A stretch of 11,592 nucleotides of DNA from Cyclostephanos tholiformis (Eukaryota > Bacillariophyta > Thalassiosirophyceae > Thalassiosirales > Thalassiosiraceae), in the NCBI GenBank assembly GCA_036939975.1, contig JALLPB010001038.1, forward strand, positions 1-11,592. Reading direction: 5' to 3'. Below the pieces are notes generated by a model. It was not told the origin of the DNA. It did no database searches and saw only the letters and a list, made by a program, of their open reading frames with translations. Positions within the stretch are counted from its first letter, which is position 1. Each line of letters opens with the position of its first letter. Positions 1-7,447 of this stretch are shown here, piece by piece. The translations under genes and the position numbers were made by a program.

Positions 1-11
1 ACACTCAGGGG

Positions 12-22
12 TTGGCGGGAAA
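12..22 (+). promoter_or_regulatory. E2F/DP-like site TTGGCGGGAAA
   Basis: The 11-mer TTGGCGGGAAA matches the general E2F consensus TTSSCGSGAAA, a motif of S-phase genes in plants, animals and algae. No gene start lies within 1 kb to the right in the fitting orientation, so if functional it would serve a gene left of the window. This is a single motif match, so confidence is low. Confidence 0.3.
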
Positions 23-103
23 AAACTGTCGAACGATTTAGCTGTCACATCCTTGAACATTAGCTGTTTATTAATCCCCGGTTTTTACGGTAGCTGCTAG
101 AAC

Positions 104-135
104 CACAACCCACAACCCCTTCTTTGTGGGTTGTG
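104..135. repeat. Perfect 12-bp inverted repeat (hairpin)
   Basis: The left arm CACAACCCACAA (104-115) and the right arm TTGTGGGTTGTG (124-135) are exact reverse complements separated by 8 bases. The left arm together with 116-117 is a 7-base direct repeat (CACAACC twice), so the structure is nested. It could fold as a hairpin in RNA or bind a dimeric factor. Function is unknown. Confidence 0.8.
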
Positions 136-225
136 ACGTGACCATGATATCGCCCGATGGCCACCATGCATTGGGAAAATCTGATCATCCGACAGCCATT
201 GAACCCCTGATCAGCAATGACGTGA
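134..225 (+). promoter_or_regulatory. Pair of TGACGTGA (CRE/bZIP-like) octamers
   Basis: The octamer TGACGTGA occurs at 134-141 and again at 218-225 in the same orientation, starting 84 bp apart. TGACGT is the core of cAMP-response/bZIP sites, and TGACGT-type elements are known to control CO2/cAMP-responsive genes in the diatom Phaeodactylum. The first copy overlaps the right arm of the inverted repeat at 104-135. The target gene is unknown, possibly outside the window. Confidence 0.3.
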
Positions 226-512
226 CGAACACGATCCCCCCGTATCTTTTTTATTGGTCATGAATTTGCCAACATAGCGCTTGGCGAATTTATTTTTAAT
301 TAATAGTAAAACTAATAATTAAAATTGGGGTGTTGAATATCCAATATACATAAAATCTTCACACTCAACAAGCGAGAATAACATCCCATCGTTACCAACA
401 TCCACAACAAACGCAATATGAGTATCATACCACAAAAAAACACCACCCAAAACCCCGATATTCGTCATTACTCCACAACATCTCACTCATCCCCGCATCC
501 TCGACGCCCCAT

Positions 513-1514
513 CTAGGAATTTCCTCCACCGCCGCCGCCTCCGACATCCCCCTCGTCGAACGAACTCGGCATATCGCTGCTCGGTCCCCTGTATATATCC
601 CTCCAATTCTGCGCGTGTACCTCGTCCAATACCAACGAGAAGCACTGGACGAGAGCATCGCGCTCGCGAGGACTATTCGCCTCGAGATCGAGCGATCCCT
701 CCTTCGTAAGCAGGGAGAAGCAAAGGACGTCGGACACGCTCGCGTTCTCTACCCGGCGGAGCGCCGTCGTTTGCTTCCCGATGTCGACGTACATGATATG
801 CCCGAGCGGTACCTGATGCAACTTGCCCAATTTCAACTCCTTGCCATTGTTCGGACCGGCGCCTACCTTCTTCCTCATTTCTGTCCTCCACGTGATGGCG
901 GTCTCGGTGAGCATCAGACGCACAGTCTTCGGCTTGCCCCGCGATCCGTGCGCGACGATGAGGACGCCCGGATCGCGCAATTGCTGCATCGCCGCGGAGA
1001 TGACGACGTCGTCGTTGCCACCGACGACGTTGTTCGACGACGGACCTCCGCCGACCTGTTGGGCCGCGACGACGCCGGAGGACTTGTTGCCGTTGCCCCT
1101 GTTGCCATCGCCGTACGCCGAGGAGATGGATGGAGCCATCGGCGTCTGCATGACGCCGTAATTCGTCAGTCTCGCGGCGTTGTTGCCGGCTTCGTACGAC
1201 GCGTCCCCCATCCCTCTTCCTCCTCCGCCGCCCATCATCTCCCCCCCGCGCCCCCCGCCTCCCCCCCCCGGCGTCATCGTGGCCTTTCGACCGGCGCCCC
1301 CCCTCCCTCCGCCGCCGGATCGACTCCTGGCGCTCCACGCATATCGCTTGGGATAGCTGCCGAAATACTTGACCCGCAAGCCGCGGGGCAACAGAAGGTA
1401 AAGGACGAAGAGGAATAGTAGGACGAACAACGACGCCGAGAAGTGGAGGGGATTGATGCCCAACGGACCGAGGGCGCTTCCGCCGCCGCTGTCGCTGCTG
1501 TTATCGTCCCCCAT
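513..1514 (-). CDS. Membrane-anchored PH-like domain protein
   Basis: This is a single-exon reading frame of 333 residues, ATG at 1512-1514 and TAG at 513-515. The short acidic N-terminus is followed by one hydrophobic helix at residues 25-42 and a basic stretch (44-65, rich in Arg and Lys). A Gly-rich low-complexity linker follows (67-103, with Gly runs at 67-70, 83-88 and 95-99), then a Ser/Asn/Gly-rich region to about 175. Residues about 181-303 look like a pleckstrin-homology fold: successive beta-strand-like segments with a conserved Trp at 209 and a closing amphipathic helix (SPRERDALVQCFSLVLDEV). The tail is acidic and ends in Gly7-Asn-Ser. By the positive-inside rule the PH part would face the cytosol, so this may be a membrane-tethered lipid- or protein-binding adaptor. 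Family assignment is by fold impression only; I cannot name the orthologue. It is divergently arranged with the ZIP gene. Confidence 0.7.
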   Translation of the reverse strand: MGDDNSSDSGGGSALGPLGINPLHFSASLFVLLFLFVLYLLLPRGLRVKYFGSYPKRYAWSARSRSGGGGRGGAGRKATMTPGGGGGGRGGEMMGGGGGRGMGDASYEAGNNAARLTNYGVMQTPMAPSISSAYGDGNRGNGNKSSGVVAAQQVGGGPSSNNVVGGNDDVVISAAMQQLRDPGVLIVAHGSRGKPKTVRLMLTETAITWRTEMRKKVGAGPNNGKELKLGKLHQVPLGHIMYVDIGKQTTALRRVENASVSDVLCFSLLTKEGSLDLEANSPRERDALVQCFSLVLDEVHAQNWRDIYRGPSSDMPSSFDEGDVGGGGGGGNS

Positions 1515-1869
1515 TACACTTGGTTTACTCTATTCGACGAGTGCTTGTATTGTTTAATTTATTCGTTTGTGCGTATCGACGTTGATTCATTGATATTATT
1601 TTGTCTTCGTGCGTTCGTTTGTTGTCATTTATTTTTTATTTATTGCTTTTTTCGTGTGTGAAGAGAGAGTGAGAGACTACTGTGGGTGGGTCCGTGTTGT
1701 GTGTTGTGAATGTTGTGTGAATGAACACGAATGCACACCATGTTTGACGGTTGGCGGGCGGGCGCAAAGAAGGGGGGGGAGCGGCAGTCCCCCCCCTCCC
1801 CGCCTCCGGAAATTTCCTTTTCTCTCCCCGGGTTGTTTCACGTGGAGCTTCTTCAGGGAATAATATCTC

Positions 1870-1887
1870 TACCTCTCTAGAGAGGTA
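1870..1887. repeat. Perfect 18-bp palindrome with CTCTAGAG core
   Basis: TACCTCTCTAGAGAGGTA reads the same on both strands with no spacer. It lies between the divergent PH-like and ZIP genes, 356 bp from one start codon and 410 bp from the other. The symmetric form suits a dimeric DNA-binding protein. Shorter relatives with a CTCTNNAGAG core are seen in other spacers of the window. Confidence 0.8.
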
Positions 1888-2238
1888 CGATAGTGAGGGA
1901 GGTGGTGGTGCTGCAAGCTACTACTACTACATACGCCCGACGCGACACCGAACAAGACGCAAGCGGCGATCGCACTTCCACAATATCATCCAAACCCTGA
2001 AGCCCATATCGTATGAATATTATATTGGACTCTCGGGCATCATTCGATAGATATACAAACCCTGCTGCTGCCTCGGTTGTTCGAGAAGTTACTATGCCAA
2101 CCCCCGAGACAGTCGCATCTAATTAGAGAGATACGGCGGTATTGCGCTTTCAATTTCGTCTTCCTTCCGAGTCAGGTCCGGCCATAACGCCATTGGGAGA
2201 ACTCTTCTTCCTTGCCACCATTTTGAAAGCAAATACTT

Positions 2239-2270
2239 AAAAAAAAAAAAAGCAACCCCCCCCCCCCCCC
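2239..2270. repeat. Adjacent A13 and C15 homopolymer tracts
   Basis: A run of 13 A (2239-2251) is followed after AGCA-like bases by a run of 15 C (2256-2270), ending 26 bp before the ZIP start codon. It lies in the 5' UTR or core promoter. Exact lengths may vary between alleles or be affected by sequencing error. Confidence 0.8.
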
Positions 2271-2296
2271 TTCAATCTTACAATAAAACGAAAAAT

Positions 2297-3382
2297 ATGG
2301 TCGTGACGAGGAATCAGGCGAAGGCCCGTGATTCCGCGTCTAAGAAGAACGAGAATGGCGCCATCGGGGGGGGGGAGAGGTCGAACGAGGAGATTACGTC
2401 TACGATCGAACGATCGCGTGGAGGGGGTGGGGAATCGAAAATCACGTTCGTCGAGGGGGGGGATGCCGAAGAATCTAAGCATTCGGAGAGGAGATCGCGC
2501 GCCATCCTAGTCGCGTTGCTCGTCATCACGATCGTACTTCACCCGCGATGTTCTTGGTTCGTCGCGCCACAGAATCGCGACCGGAACAACAACGATAGGC
2601 CGACGTTGCATACCGTCTTCTACTACGGCTGGATCAGCGCCGTGTCCACCGGCCTCGGCGTGTTGCCATTGTGCTTCGTGACGAAAATGAAGGAATATTG
2701 GATAGGCGTATCGAACGCCATCGCGGCGGGGATGATGTGCGCGGCTAGCTACTCCCTCTTCGCCGAGGGTTGTACCTTCGACGACGTCGACGATTCATCG
2801 GACATATCGGCGACGGTACGTACCGGATTGGGAGGCATACTCGGCCTCCTATTCATCCTCGGCACCAAGCATTTCCTCGAGGGACACGAGGACGTGAAGC
2901 TCGGTACGCTATCCGGCGCCGATACTCGCAGGATAATTCTCATCGTATTCGTCATGACGTTGCATTCCTTTAGCGAGGGAGTGGGCATAGGGGTTAGTTT
3001 CGGGGGCGAACGAGGGCACGAGCTCGGGATGTTCATATCCGCGAGTCTCGCGGTTCATAACGTACCGGAGGGATTGGCCGTGGCCATCGTGCTCCTGCCG
3101 CGGAAGGTATCGAAGGCCACCGCGGCACTATGGTGCGTGGCGACGTCGTTGCCGCAGCCGTTGATGGCGGTGCCGGCGTTCATGTTCGTTCACTCCTTCC
3201 TGCCTCTATTGCCCGTGGGTTTGGGTTTCGCGGGCGGGGCCATGATGTGGGTGGCATTCGTCGAGCTGTTGATGGAGGCTTATGAGGATACCGACGCCGT
3301 AACGACGGGCGTCGTTAGCACCGCTGCCCTCGGTTTGATGATATTGCTCCAGAGATCGATTGAGGGCGATGATCACGCTTGA
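2297..3382 (+). CDS. ZIP-family divalent metal (zinc) transporter
   Basis: This is an intron-free frame of 361 residues, and the first Met is the only one before residue 131. ZIP proteins carry Zn2+ and related metals into the cytosol across plasma or organelle membranes. Residues 1-68 are hydrophilic and charged; hydrophobic helices follow at about 69-83, 106-128, 137-155, 176-192, 211-235, 243-268, 273-298, 303-328 and 336-352. The two signature helices are clear. One has H223-S-F-S-E227-G, and the next has H254-N-V-P-E258-G, holding the His and Glu residues that line the binuclear metal site. The first motif differs from the commoner HNFPEG form. Together with the T-S-L-P-Q-P segment at 283-288, this resembles what I recall of the plant At3g08650-type ZIP branch. 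There is no long His-rich loop; the 157-172 loop is acidic. No signal or transit peptide is evident, so the target membrane is unknown. It shares a divergent upstream region with the PH-like gene. Confidence 0.9.
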   Translation: MVVTRNQAKARDSASKKNENGAIGGGERSNEEITSTIERSRGGGGESKITFVEGGDAEESKHSERRSRAILVALLVITIVLHPRCSWFVAPQNRDRNNNDRPTLHTVFYYGWISAVSTGLGVLPLCFVTKMKEYWIGVSNAIAAGMMCAASYSLFAEGCTFDDVDDSSDISATVRTGLGGILGLLFILGTKHFLEGHEDVKLGTLSGADTRRIILIVFVMTLHSFSEGVGIGVSFGGERGHELGMFISASLAVHNVPEGLAVAIVLLPRKVSKATAALWCVATSLPQPLMAVPAFMFVHSFLPLLPVGLGFAGGAMMWVAFVELLMEAYEDTDAVTTGVVSTAALGLMILLQRSIEGDDHA

Positions 3383-3996
3383 TAAATAATGTCGAGAGAG
3401 GTATTATTATTCGAATCGAAGAGAAAGATGGGATAGGGGGAGGGAGGGTAGGGGGATGTGGGGCGTCGATTTTGGATCGGATGACATCGCGCTATCGGGG
3501 AATAGTTCAATCTCCAGAGAGAATGTTATTAACAGTCATTTCTTTTCTCTCCCGTAAAATGAACGGAAGATGCAATACTACAAACTCATCTCGTGTATGT
3601 TAGTCATTAACATACAATAGAGTTATCACAGAGCATATTATAACACCCCATTCGACATCATGGCATTAAAATTTACTATAACCGAAGAGACTATCATAGC
3701 ATGTAAGGAGCAAATTGTTGTCATACAAAACAGATACCCCTAATTGCCATTTGCAGGCATTCAATGTCAATACAACATCATCTGGCAAAGCACTCTAGAG
3801 AAGTGAAGTCGGTGTGGCATGATCTACATAATACATTGCAAGGTAGCCTCCATCCTCTCCATCTTGTCTATCATCCGAGCTCCATCCCCTCAGTACGTGT
3901 TTCAACCCTCCGCCCGCCCCTTCCTTCTTTCCTCATTTTTACTCTGTGCACCCGTAAAGTTGTTTCTTATCGAAGAAGTAACCCTCCTCCATGTAG

Positions 3997-4016
3997 GTAC
4001 GTAAATATTTACGTAC
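3997..4016. repeat. Perfect 20-bp palindrome upstream of V-ATPase H
   Basis: GTACGTAAATATTTACGTAC is fully self-complementary with no spacer, about 250 bp before the V-ATPase H start. The arms contain TACGTA, and ACGT is the core bound by bZIP factors. The centre AAATATTT is AT-rich. A symmetric regulatory site is plausible; cruciform formation is another option. Function is not known. Confidence 0.8.
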
Positions 4017-4240
4017 GAAAACCCCTCTAATACTCTGTCAATGATCTCTCTTTTACAGGAAAAGAGCGTGGGCCTAAACCATGTTGTACTAATTCCTTCA
4101 TGAATTGCAACGAGTGGACTCAACGGTCGGAAGAAATCACGTCGCCAGCCTCTCTCCCCCCAGGGAAGGAGGGTTTATCGTACCGTATATACAACATCAT
4201 AGTTAGGTATCGTACGAGAGGGTCCATCTCGATTCGCTTC

Positions 4241-4254
4241 AAAAAAAAAAAAAA
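4241..4254 (+). repeat. A14 homopolymer just before the V-ATPase H start
   Basis: Fourteen A residues end 14 bp before the ATG at 4269, within the presumed 5' UTR. The ZIP gene has a comparable A13 tract before its start. It may be a nucleosome-excluding or leader element, or simply a slippage-prone tract. Confidence 0.7.
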
Positions 4255-4268
4255 TCGTAAGAATCATC

Positions 4269-6067
4269 ATGGTGGCCGCCCTCGTCGCCATCCCCCCCTC
4301 TCCCGTGGCACTGGCCTTTAGACACATACAATGGGACCCCCTCTCGTCGCTCCGCCTCACCCCCCAGGAGACGGCATTGCTGCGCATGGCGGAGACGAAT
4401 CCCATCGAGTATACCCTCGGCGATCCCCGCGATGCGACCATGTACGTTCGGGTGTTGCTCAAGCTACTCGCTGAGGCGTCGTTCAATGTCGTCGGACACG
4501 TCGCGCGCTTGGGCGTAGGCGAGGAGTGCAACGAGAATCGCAGCCTCGATGCCCTCGATGCTGATCCTTTGGGCGTCGTGACTCACTATGCCATTGCCAA
4601 GTTACACGCTATACTCGTAGCGCTTACCTCGCCGTGGGCGTCCGAGAACGGCGTTTCGATATCCAACGTCTTCTATCCCGGCAAAAACGGCGACATCATC
4701 GAGCAGTGGAAGAGCCTGCTTCGCGTCGTTAGCAAGGGCAGGGGAGACGCATATGCACAGAGGAGTAGCGCCCTTTGCCTAGCGCAGGTATTGCTCGTGG
4801 CGTGTCCGAGTCAGCGAGTGCAGGAGGGCAAGTCGACGGACGCGAAGGCGGTCAAATCATCGACGAGGGCACCGTCCTATCCGTCGGTCATCGAGGTGAG
4901 GGAAGGATGTGCTGTATCAGGGGTATTCCAAATTACATCTCATGAGAAATCCTCTCTCCGCGATTCTCGCCCCCACTCCCCCCGTGTCTTTTTTTTTTTC
5001 ATACTTCCCGAAACAACCATGCCCACCCTCCATTACCGTGCTCGACGCAGCCCCTCGAGGCCTTGACCGCGTGGCTCATATCGCAGCTCAAGAGCACGAA
5101 TGCCACCACCGTCGGCACGACGGTACCCGCCATCATGACGCTCATGGGAGCCACGGAGGGAAGGCAGATCTTCGCGGCATCCGGAGGTATAAAGTACCTC
5201 TCCCGTCAGCTTCGTCAGCGCGGTGGCGTTCGGAGGGAGTCTTCTTCTTCTTCTTCTTCTTCTTCTTCTTCTTCTTCCGGCGGCTCGGCGTCCACCGCAT
5301 CGTCCGTGCCGAGAAGTGCGAACTCCCCCGTGCAGCAGCTGTATGAGCTCGCCTTCTGCCTTTGGTGTCTCACGTACGAGCTCAACAACTTCGCGGACGT
5401 ACGCGCCGACTTCGCGAAGGACGGGGTGCCCGTCGCGGCGCTCGTCGAGCTGGTATCGTCGGCGCCGCGCGAGAAGATCGTGAGGGTGGCGCTCGCGGCG
5501 CTTCGGAACCTCGCCACGTGCTCCGCGGACATCAATCCCGAGCCGGACGCGCCCCGTGTCGACTCGAAGGTCTTCCTCGGCGAGATGATCGCGTGCGGCC
5601 TGATGAAAGCGATCGGACTCCTACGCGAGAGGCAATTTACCGACCCCGACGTCGTCGACGACGTCAACGCCCTTGAGAGGCTGCTAGTCGACAACTTCAA
5701 GGAGATGACGAGGTGGGAGGTATACCAGAACGAGGTAGAGACCGGACAGCTTCAGTGGGGATCCACTCACACCGACGCCTTCTTCAAGGAGAACGCGAAG
5801 ATGATGGAGGGGAAGGACGGTAACTTCGATTTGATCAAGATACTCATCTCCTTGGTCTCGAGCAAAGATGAGGACGTGGCGGCGATAGCATGTTTCGACC
5901 TCGGCGAATTCTGTCGTCATTATCCCAACGGTAGGGCTATAGCGAAAAGGCTCGGCGCGAAGGACCTCGCGATGGCATTGATCGAACATGACAATCCAGA
6001 ATTGCAACGTCATGCGTTACAGTGCGTCTCGAAGATGATGGTTCACAATTGGGAGTACGTGAAGTAG
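4269..6067 (+). CDS. VMA13: V-type H+-ATPase subunit H (two exons)
   Basis: Exons are 4269-4895 and 5051-6067, joined in phase 0 to give 547 residues, near the usual size for this family (roughly 450-500) plus a low-complexity insert. Subunit H sits on the cytosolic V1 sector, bridges V1 and Vo, is needed for ATP-driven proton pumping, and silences free V1. The N-terminal part is helical and HEAT/armadillo-like (residues about 30-400), with the conserved stretch QQLYELAFCLWCLTYE at 304-319. The C-terminal domain holds the strongest family marks: FFKENAKMMEGKDGNFDLIKIL (453-474, two Phe then ENA), the D-L-G-E-F-x-R-H-Y-P-N-G block (492-503), and the closing MMVHNWEYV (538-546). Residues 273-285 are 13 consecutive serines inserted between armadillo helices. 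The start fits the family because F17-R-H-I-Q-W-x-x-L lies where other subunits begin their first helix. An A14 tract and a TATA-like element lie upstream. Subunit identity is secure from the C-terminal half; the symbol is the yeast name. Confidence 0.92.
4896..5050 (+). other. Intron of the V-ATPase H gene (155 bp, phase 0)
   Basis: The donor GTGAGG at 4896 and the acceptor GACGCAG ending at 5050 obey GT-AG, and a T11 tract (4989-4999) provides the pyrimidine run. Removing it restores one continuous frame: ...V-I-E | P-L-E-A-L-T-A-W. The intron has no in-frame stop but its length is not a multiple of three. Retention therefore reads through 51 intron codons and stops at 5064-5066, giving a 265-residue truncated product. 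Confidence 0.88.
5240..5278 (+). repeat. In-frame (TCT)n serine microsatellite in V-ATPase H
   Basis: Twelve TCT codons plus one TCC encode residues 273-285, all serine, preceded by Glu272 and followed by a Gly/Ser/Ala/Thr-rich segment to about 300. The tract lies in a loop between helical repeats, where length changes in steps of three would keep the frame. Other frames of this repeat give poly-Phe and poly-Leu, and the opposite strand gives poly-Glu; these are artefacts. Confidence 0.9.
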
Positions 6068-6685
6068 GAGAATGGAGATTGGGCAAGGAAGACTCCATCC
6101 CCCGCACCCCCCTCCCCTGATTGGCTGTTTGGGATCACAGTAAAGGTATGATCTTGCTGGCGATTCCTACATTGTATGAAAAAATGCAAACAACATTGGG
6201 GGGTCCGTAAAACATCCCGATGAAGATTTCAACTGTAGTGCTGGGCAACGTGGGGTGGGGGGGGGGGGGAAGAGCTATCTGATGCACACTGTCAACCATG
6301 GTAAATCGTTAGTTTTTTTCGTTCCTGAACATGTATCGGGCAATGGCAACCATAATATCAATTAACTTAATTTTGATGTCACCTAGATTGTTCAGTATTT
6401 TTTCGATTATAGACTGAAAACGAGTCATAGGCTTTGGTGGCAAATAGATTAATTACCCAATTGCAAGCCAGAATAGGTGTTCCCATCGAACCTTCAACTC
6501 CTAAGATTGGACCTTCAAATGAGAATTTTAGCAACAGATTTCTAGCAACAACTACCTAGAAGAAAAGCGAGTTTTCCTCCCCACTGAAAAATGAAGCAAT
6601 TTTCTCTTCAAGTTGGACCAGACGTTGATGAGTGACGTGGTTTATTTTCACAGGTGCTCGAAATCGTCGCTGTACGTGGTCTTGA

Positions 6686-6703
6686 CATTCCTAGATAGGA
6701 ATG
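6686..6703. repeat. 8-bp inverted repeat with 2-bp spacer
   Basis: CATTCCTA (6686-6693) and TAGGAATG (6696-6703) are exact reverse complements separated by GA. It lies in the gene-free spacer, with no obvious T tract after it. Significance is low. Confidence 0.6.
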
Positions 6704-7149
6704 GGATGCATGTGATTGTATCGAAATATATGGGGCGAAGAGGTTCTCGATAGGTCATCACGAATGAATGCAACAGCGTATTTTCGCCCACCCCATGGAA
6801 ACTAAGAACAAAATAAATCTCAAAATCTCATCACAGCTATTACAAAACACGAGGTCATTTCGTACTATGGTTCATGTTGTCATACCAATGAGAGATTTCG
6901 ATTCATCCCAGACGTTAAGAACATCTATCCATAAAACTCCTTTTCTGAGGTGCGCCCCTTCAATCATGTAGCCATGCAGCACTTTCGTAACTCATTCAGT
7001 CCGATCTATGCCTACTACTATACCTTGTTACTTACCCGTTTGTGTGCCATGTATGTGTTTGTGACTTGATAAAATGCTTACTCGTTTTTGTTTACCTTAC
7101 TGGAATGAAGGGGACGAGCTGCCACCCTGTCCGCGTTTTCGCGTTCTCG

Positions 7150-7430
7150 GTGGTAGCCCCCCCCCCTCCCTCCTTAGGAGTACCCTCCAAGAACGATAAA
7201 ATGAAAATGTATTCTGTAGCGAATTTCTATCGAGACGCGAGAAGAATGCCGCCTCTTCATCCTGTTCCCTTCGAAAGGAGGAATCTCCTCGCTCGCCCCC
7301 CCCCCGTTCCGCCCACCCGCCATCCCCCCCATTTCCCCCTTCAACCCCTATCCCCCCCTCCCCGTTGTTCCAAACCTAATCCCCGCCACACCCCAAATCC
7401 ACCCTCGCCCGCGAAGAATTCAGTTTCCAA
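7150..7430 (-). other. C-rich tract (G-rich on the Sm B strand)
   Basis: The plus strand shows repeated C runs of four to ten, such as C9 near 7159-7167, C9 near 7297-7305 and several between 7320 and 7400. The minus strand, the sense strand of Sm B, is therefore G-run rich and could form G-quadruplexes in the 3' UTR or just beyond it. The long plus-strand open frame through here (7042-7860) is a composition effect. Confidence 0.55.
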
Positions 7431-7447
7431 CATACTCTCGACTGCAC

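Larger units (their letters stand above)
1..512. other. AT-rich intergenic spacer, 3' side of the PH-domain gene
   Basis: I see no gene here. The stretch lies downstream of the minus-strand PH-like gene and must hold its 3' UTR; AATAAA-type hexamers on the minus strand near 249-254 and 289-294 are possible poly(A) signals. The left part (1-240) carries promoter-like motifs: an E2F-like site, two TGACGTGA copies and a perfect inverted repeat. It may therefore also be the upstream region of a gene beyond the left edge. The rest is AT-rich and unremarkable. The assignment of roles is inference. Confidence 0.6.
1515..2296. promoter_or_regulatory. Divergent upstream region of the PH-like and ZIP genes
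   Basis: This 782-bp spacer separates two gene starts that point away from each other, so it should hold both promoters and 5' UTRs. Visible content: a T-rich stretch next to the PH-like gene (1540-1660), G/C homopolymer-rich sequence at 1769-1803, an 18-bp palindrome at 1870-1887, a short CTA repeat near 1918-1930, an inverted CCAAT box at 2192-2196, and adjoining A13 and C15 tracts just before the ZIP start. I see no convincing TATA box. Short open frames here have no recognisable protein character. Confidence 0.55.
3383..4268. other. Spacer between ZIP and V-ATPase H genes
   Basis: This 886-bp spacer contains the ZIP 3' UTR and the V-ATPase H promoter. I see no gene: the open frames at 3379-3603 and 3764-4030 lack any conserved character and have no good start context. 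Notable contents are near-palindromes TCTCCAGAGA (3511-3520) and CTCTAGAG (3793-3800), the 20-bp palindrome at 3997-4016, a TATA-like GTATATAC (4185-4192) 77 bp before the start codon, and an A14 tract at 4241-4254. I searched by eye for tRNA A/B boxes and found none. Confidence 0.55.

Noticed and set aside
673..1338. 221-codon minus-strand frame inside the PH-like gene
   Set aside because: It is an Arg-dominated shadow in another frame of the same strand, with no structure.
615..1418. 267-codon plus-strand open frame opposite the PH-like gene
   Set aside because: It is Arg/Ala/Pro/Asp-rich without domains, lies wholly antisense to a frame with a membrane helix and PH-like pattern, and results from GC-rich codon use.
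1751..2050. 99-codon frame in the divergent promoter region
   Set aside because: It starts without a sound ATG context, crosses the 18-bp palindrome and a CTA repeat, and shows no domain.
3400..3430. TTCGAATC word resembling a tRNA B box
   Set aside because: It has no matching A box, acceptor stem or anticodon arm around it.
3764..4030. 88-codon frame between ZIP and V-ATPase H
   Set aside because: It spans the 20-bp palindrome and promoter-like sequence, has no conserved features, and is expected by chance.
4269..5066. Uninterrupted 265-residue protein as the whole gene
   Set aside because: The last 56 residues are intron translation; GT-AG splicing joins to a frame with unmistakable subunit H sequence.
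5215..5700. 161-codon minus-strand frame with a poly-Glu tract
   Set aside because: It is antisense to the V-ATPase H exon; the Glu run is only the reverse of the TCT repeat.
6768..6971. 67-codon frame in the large spacer
   Set aside because: There is no recognisable motif, codon use is AT-rich unlike the window's genes, and it is isolated.
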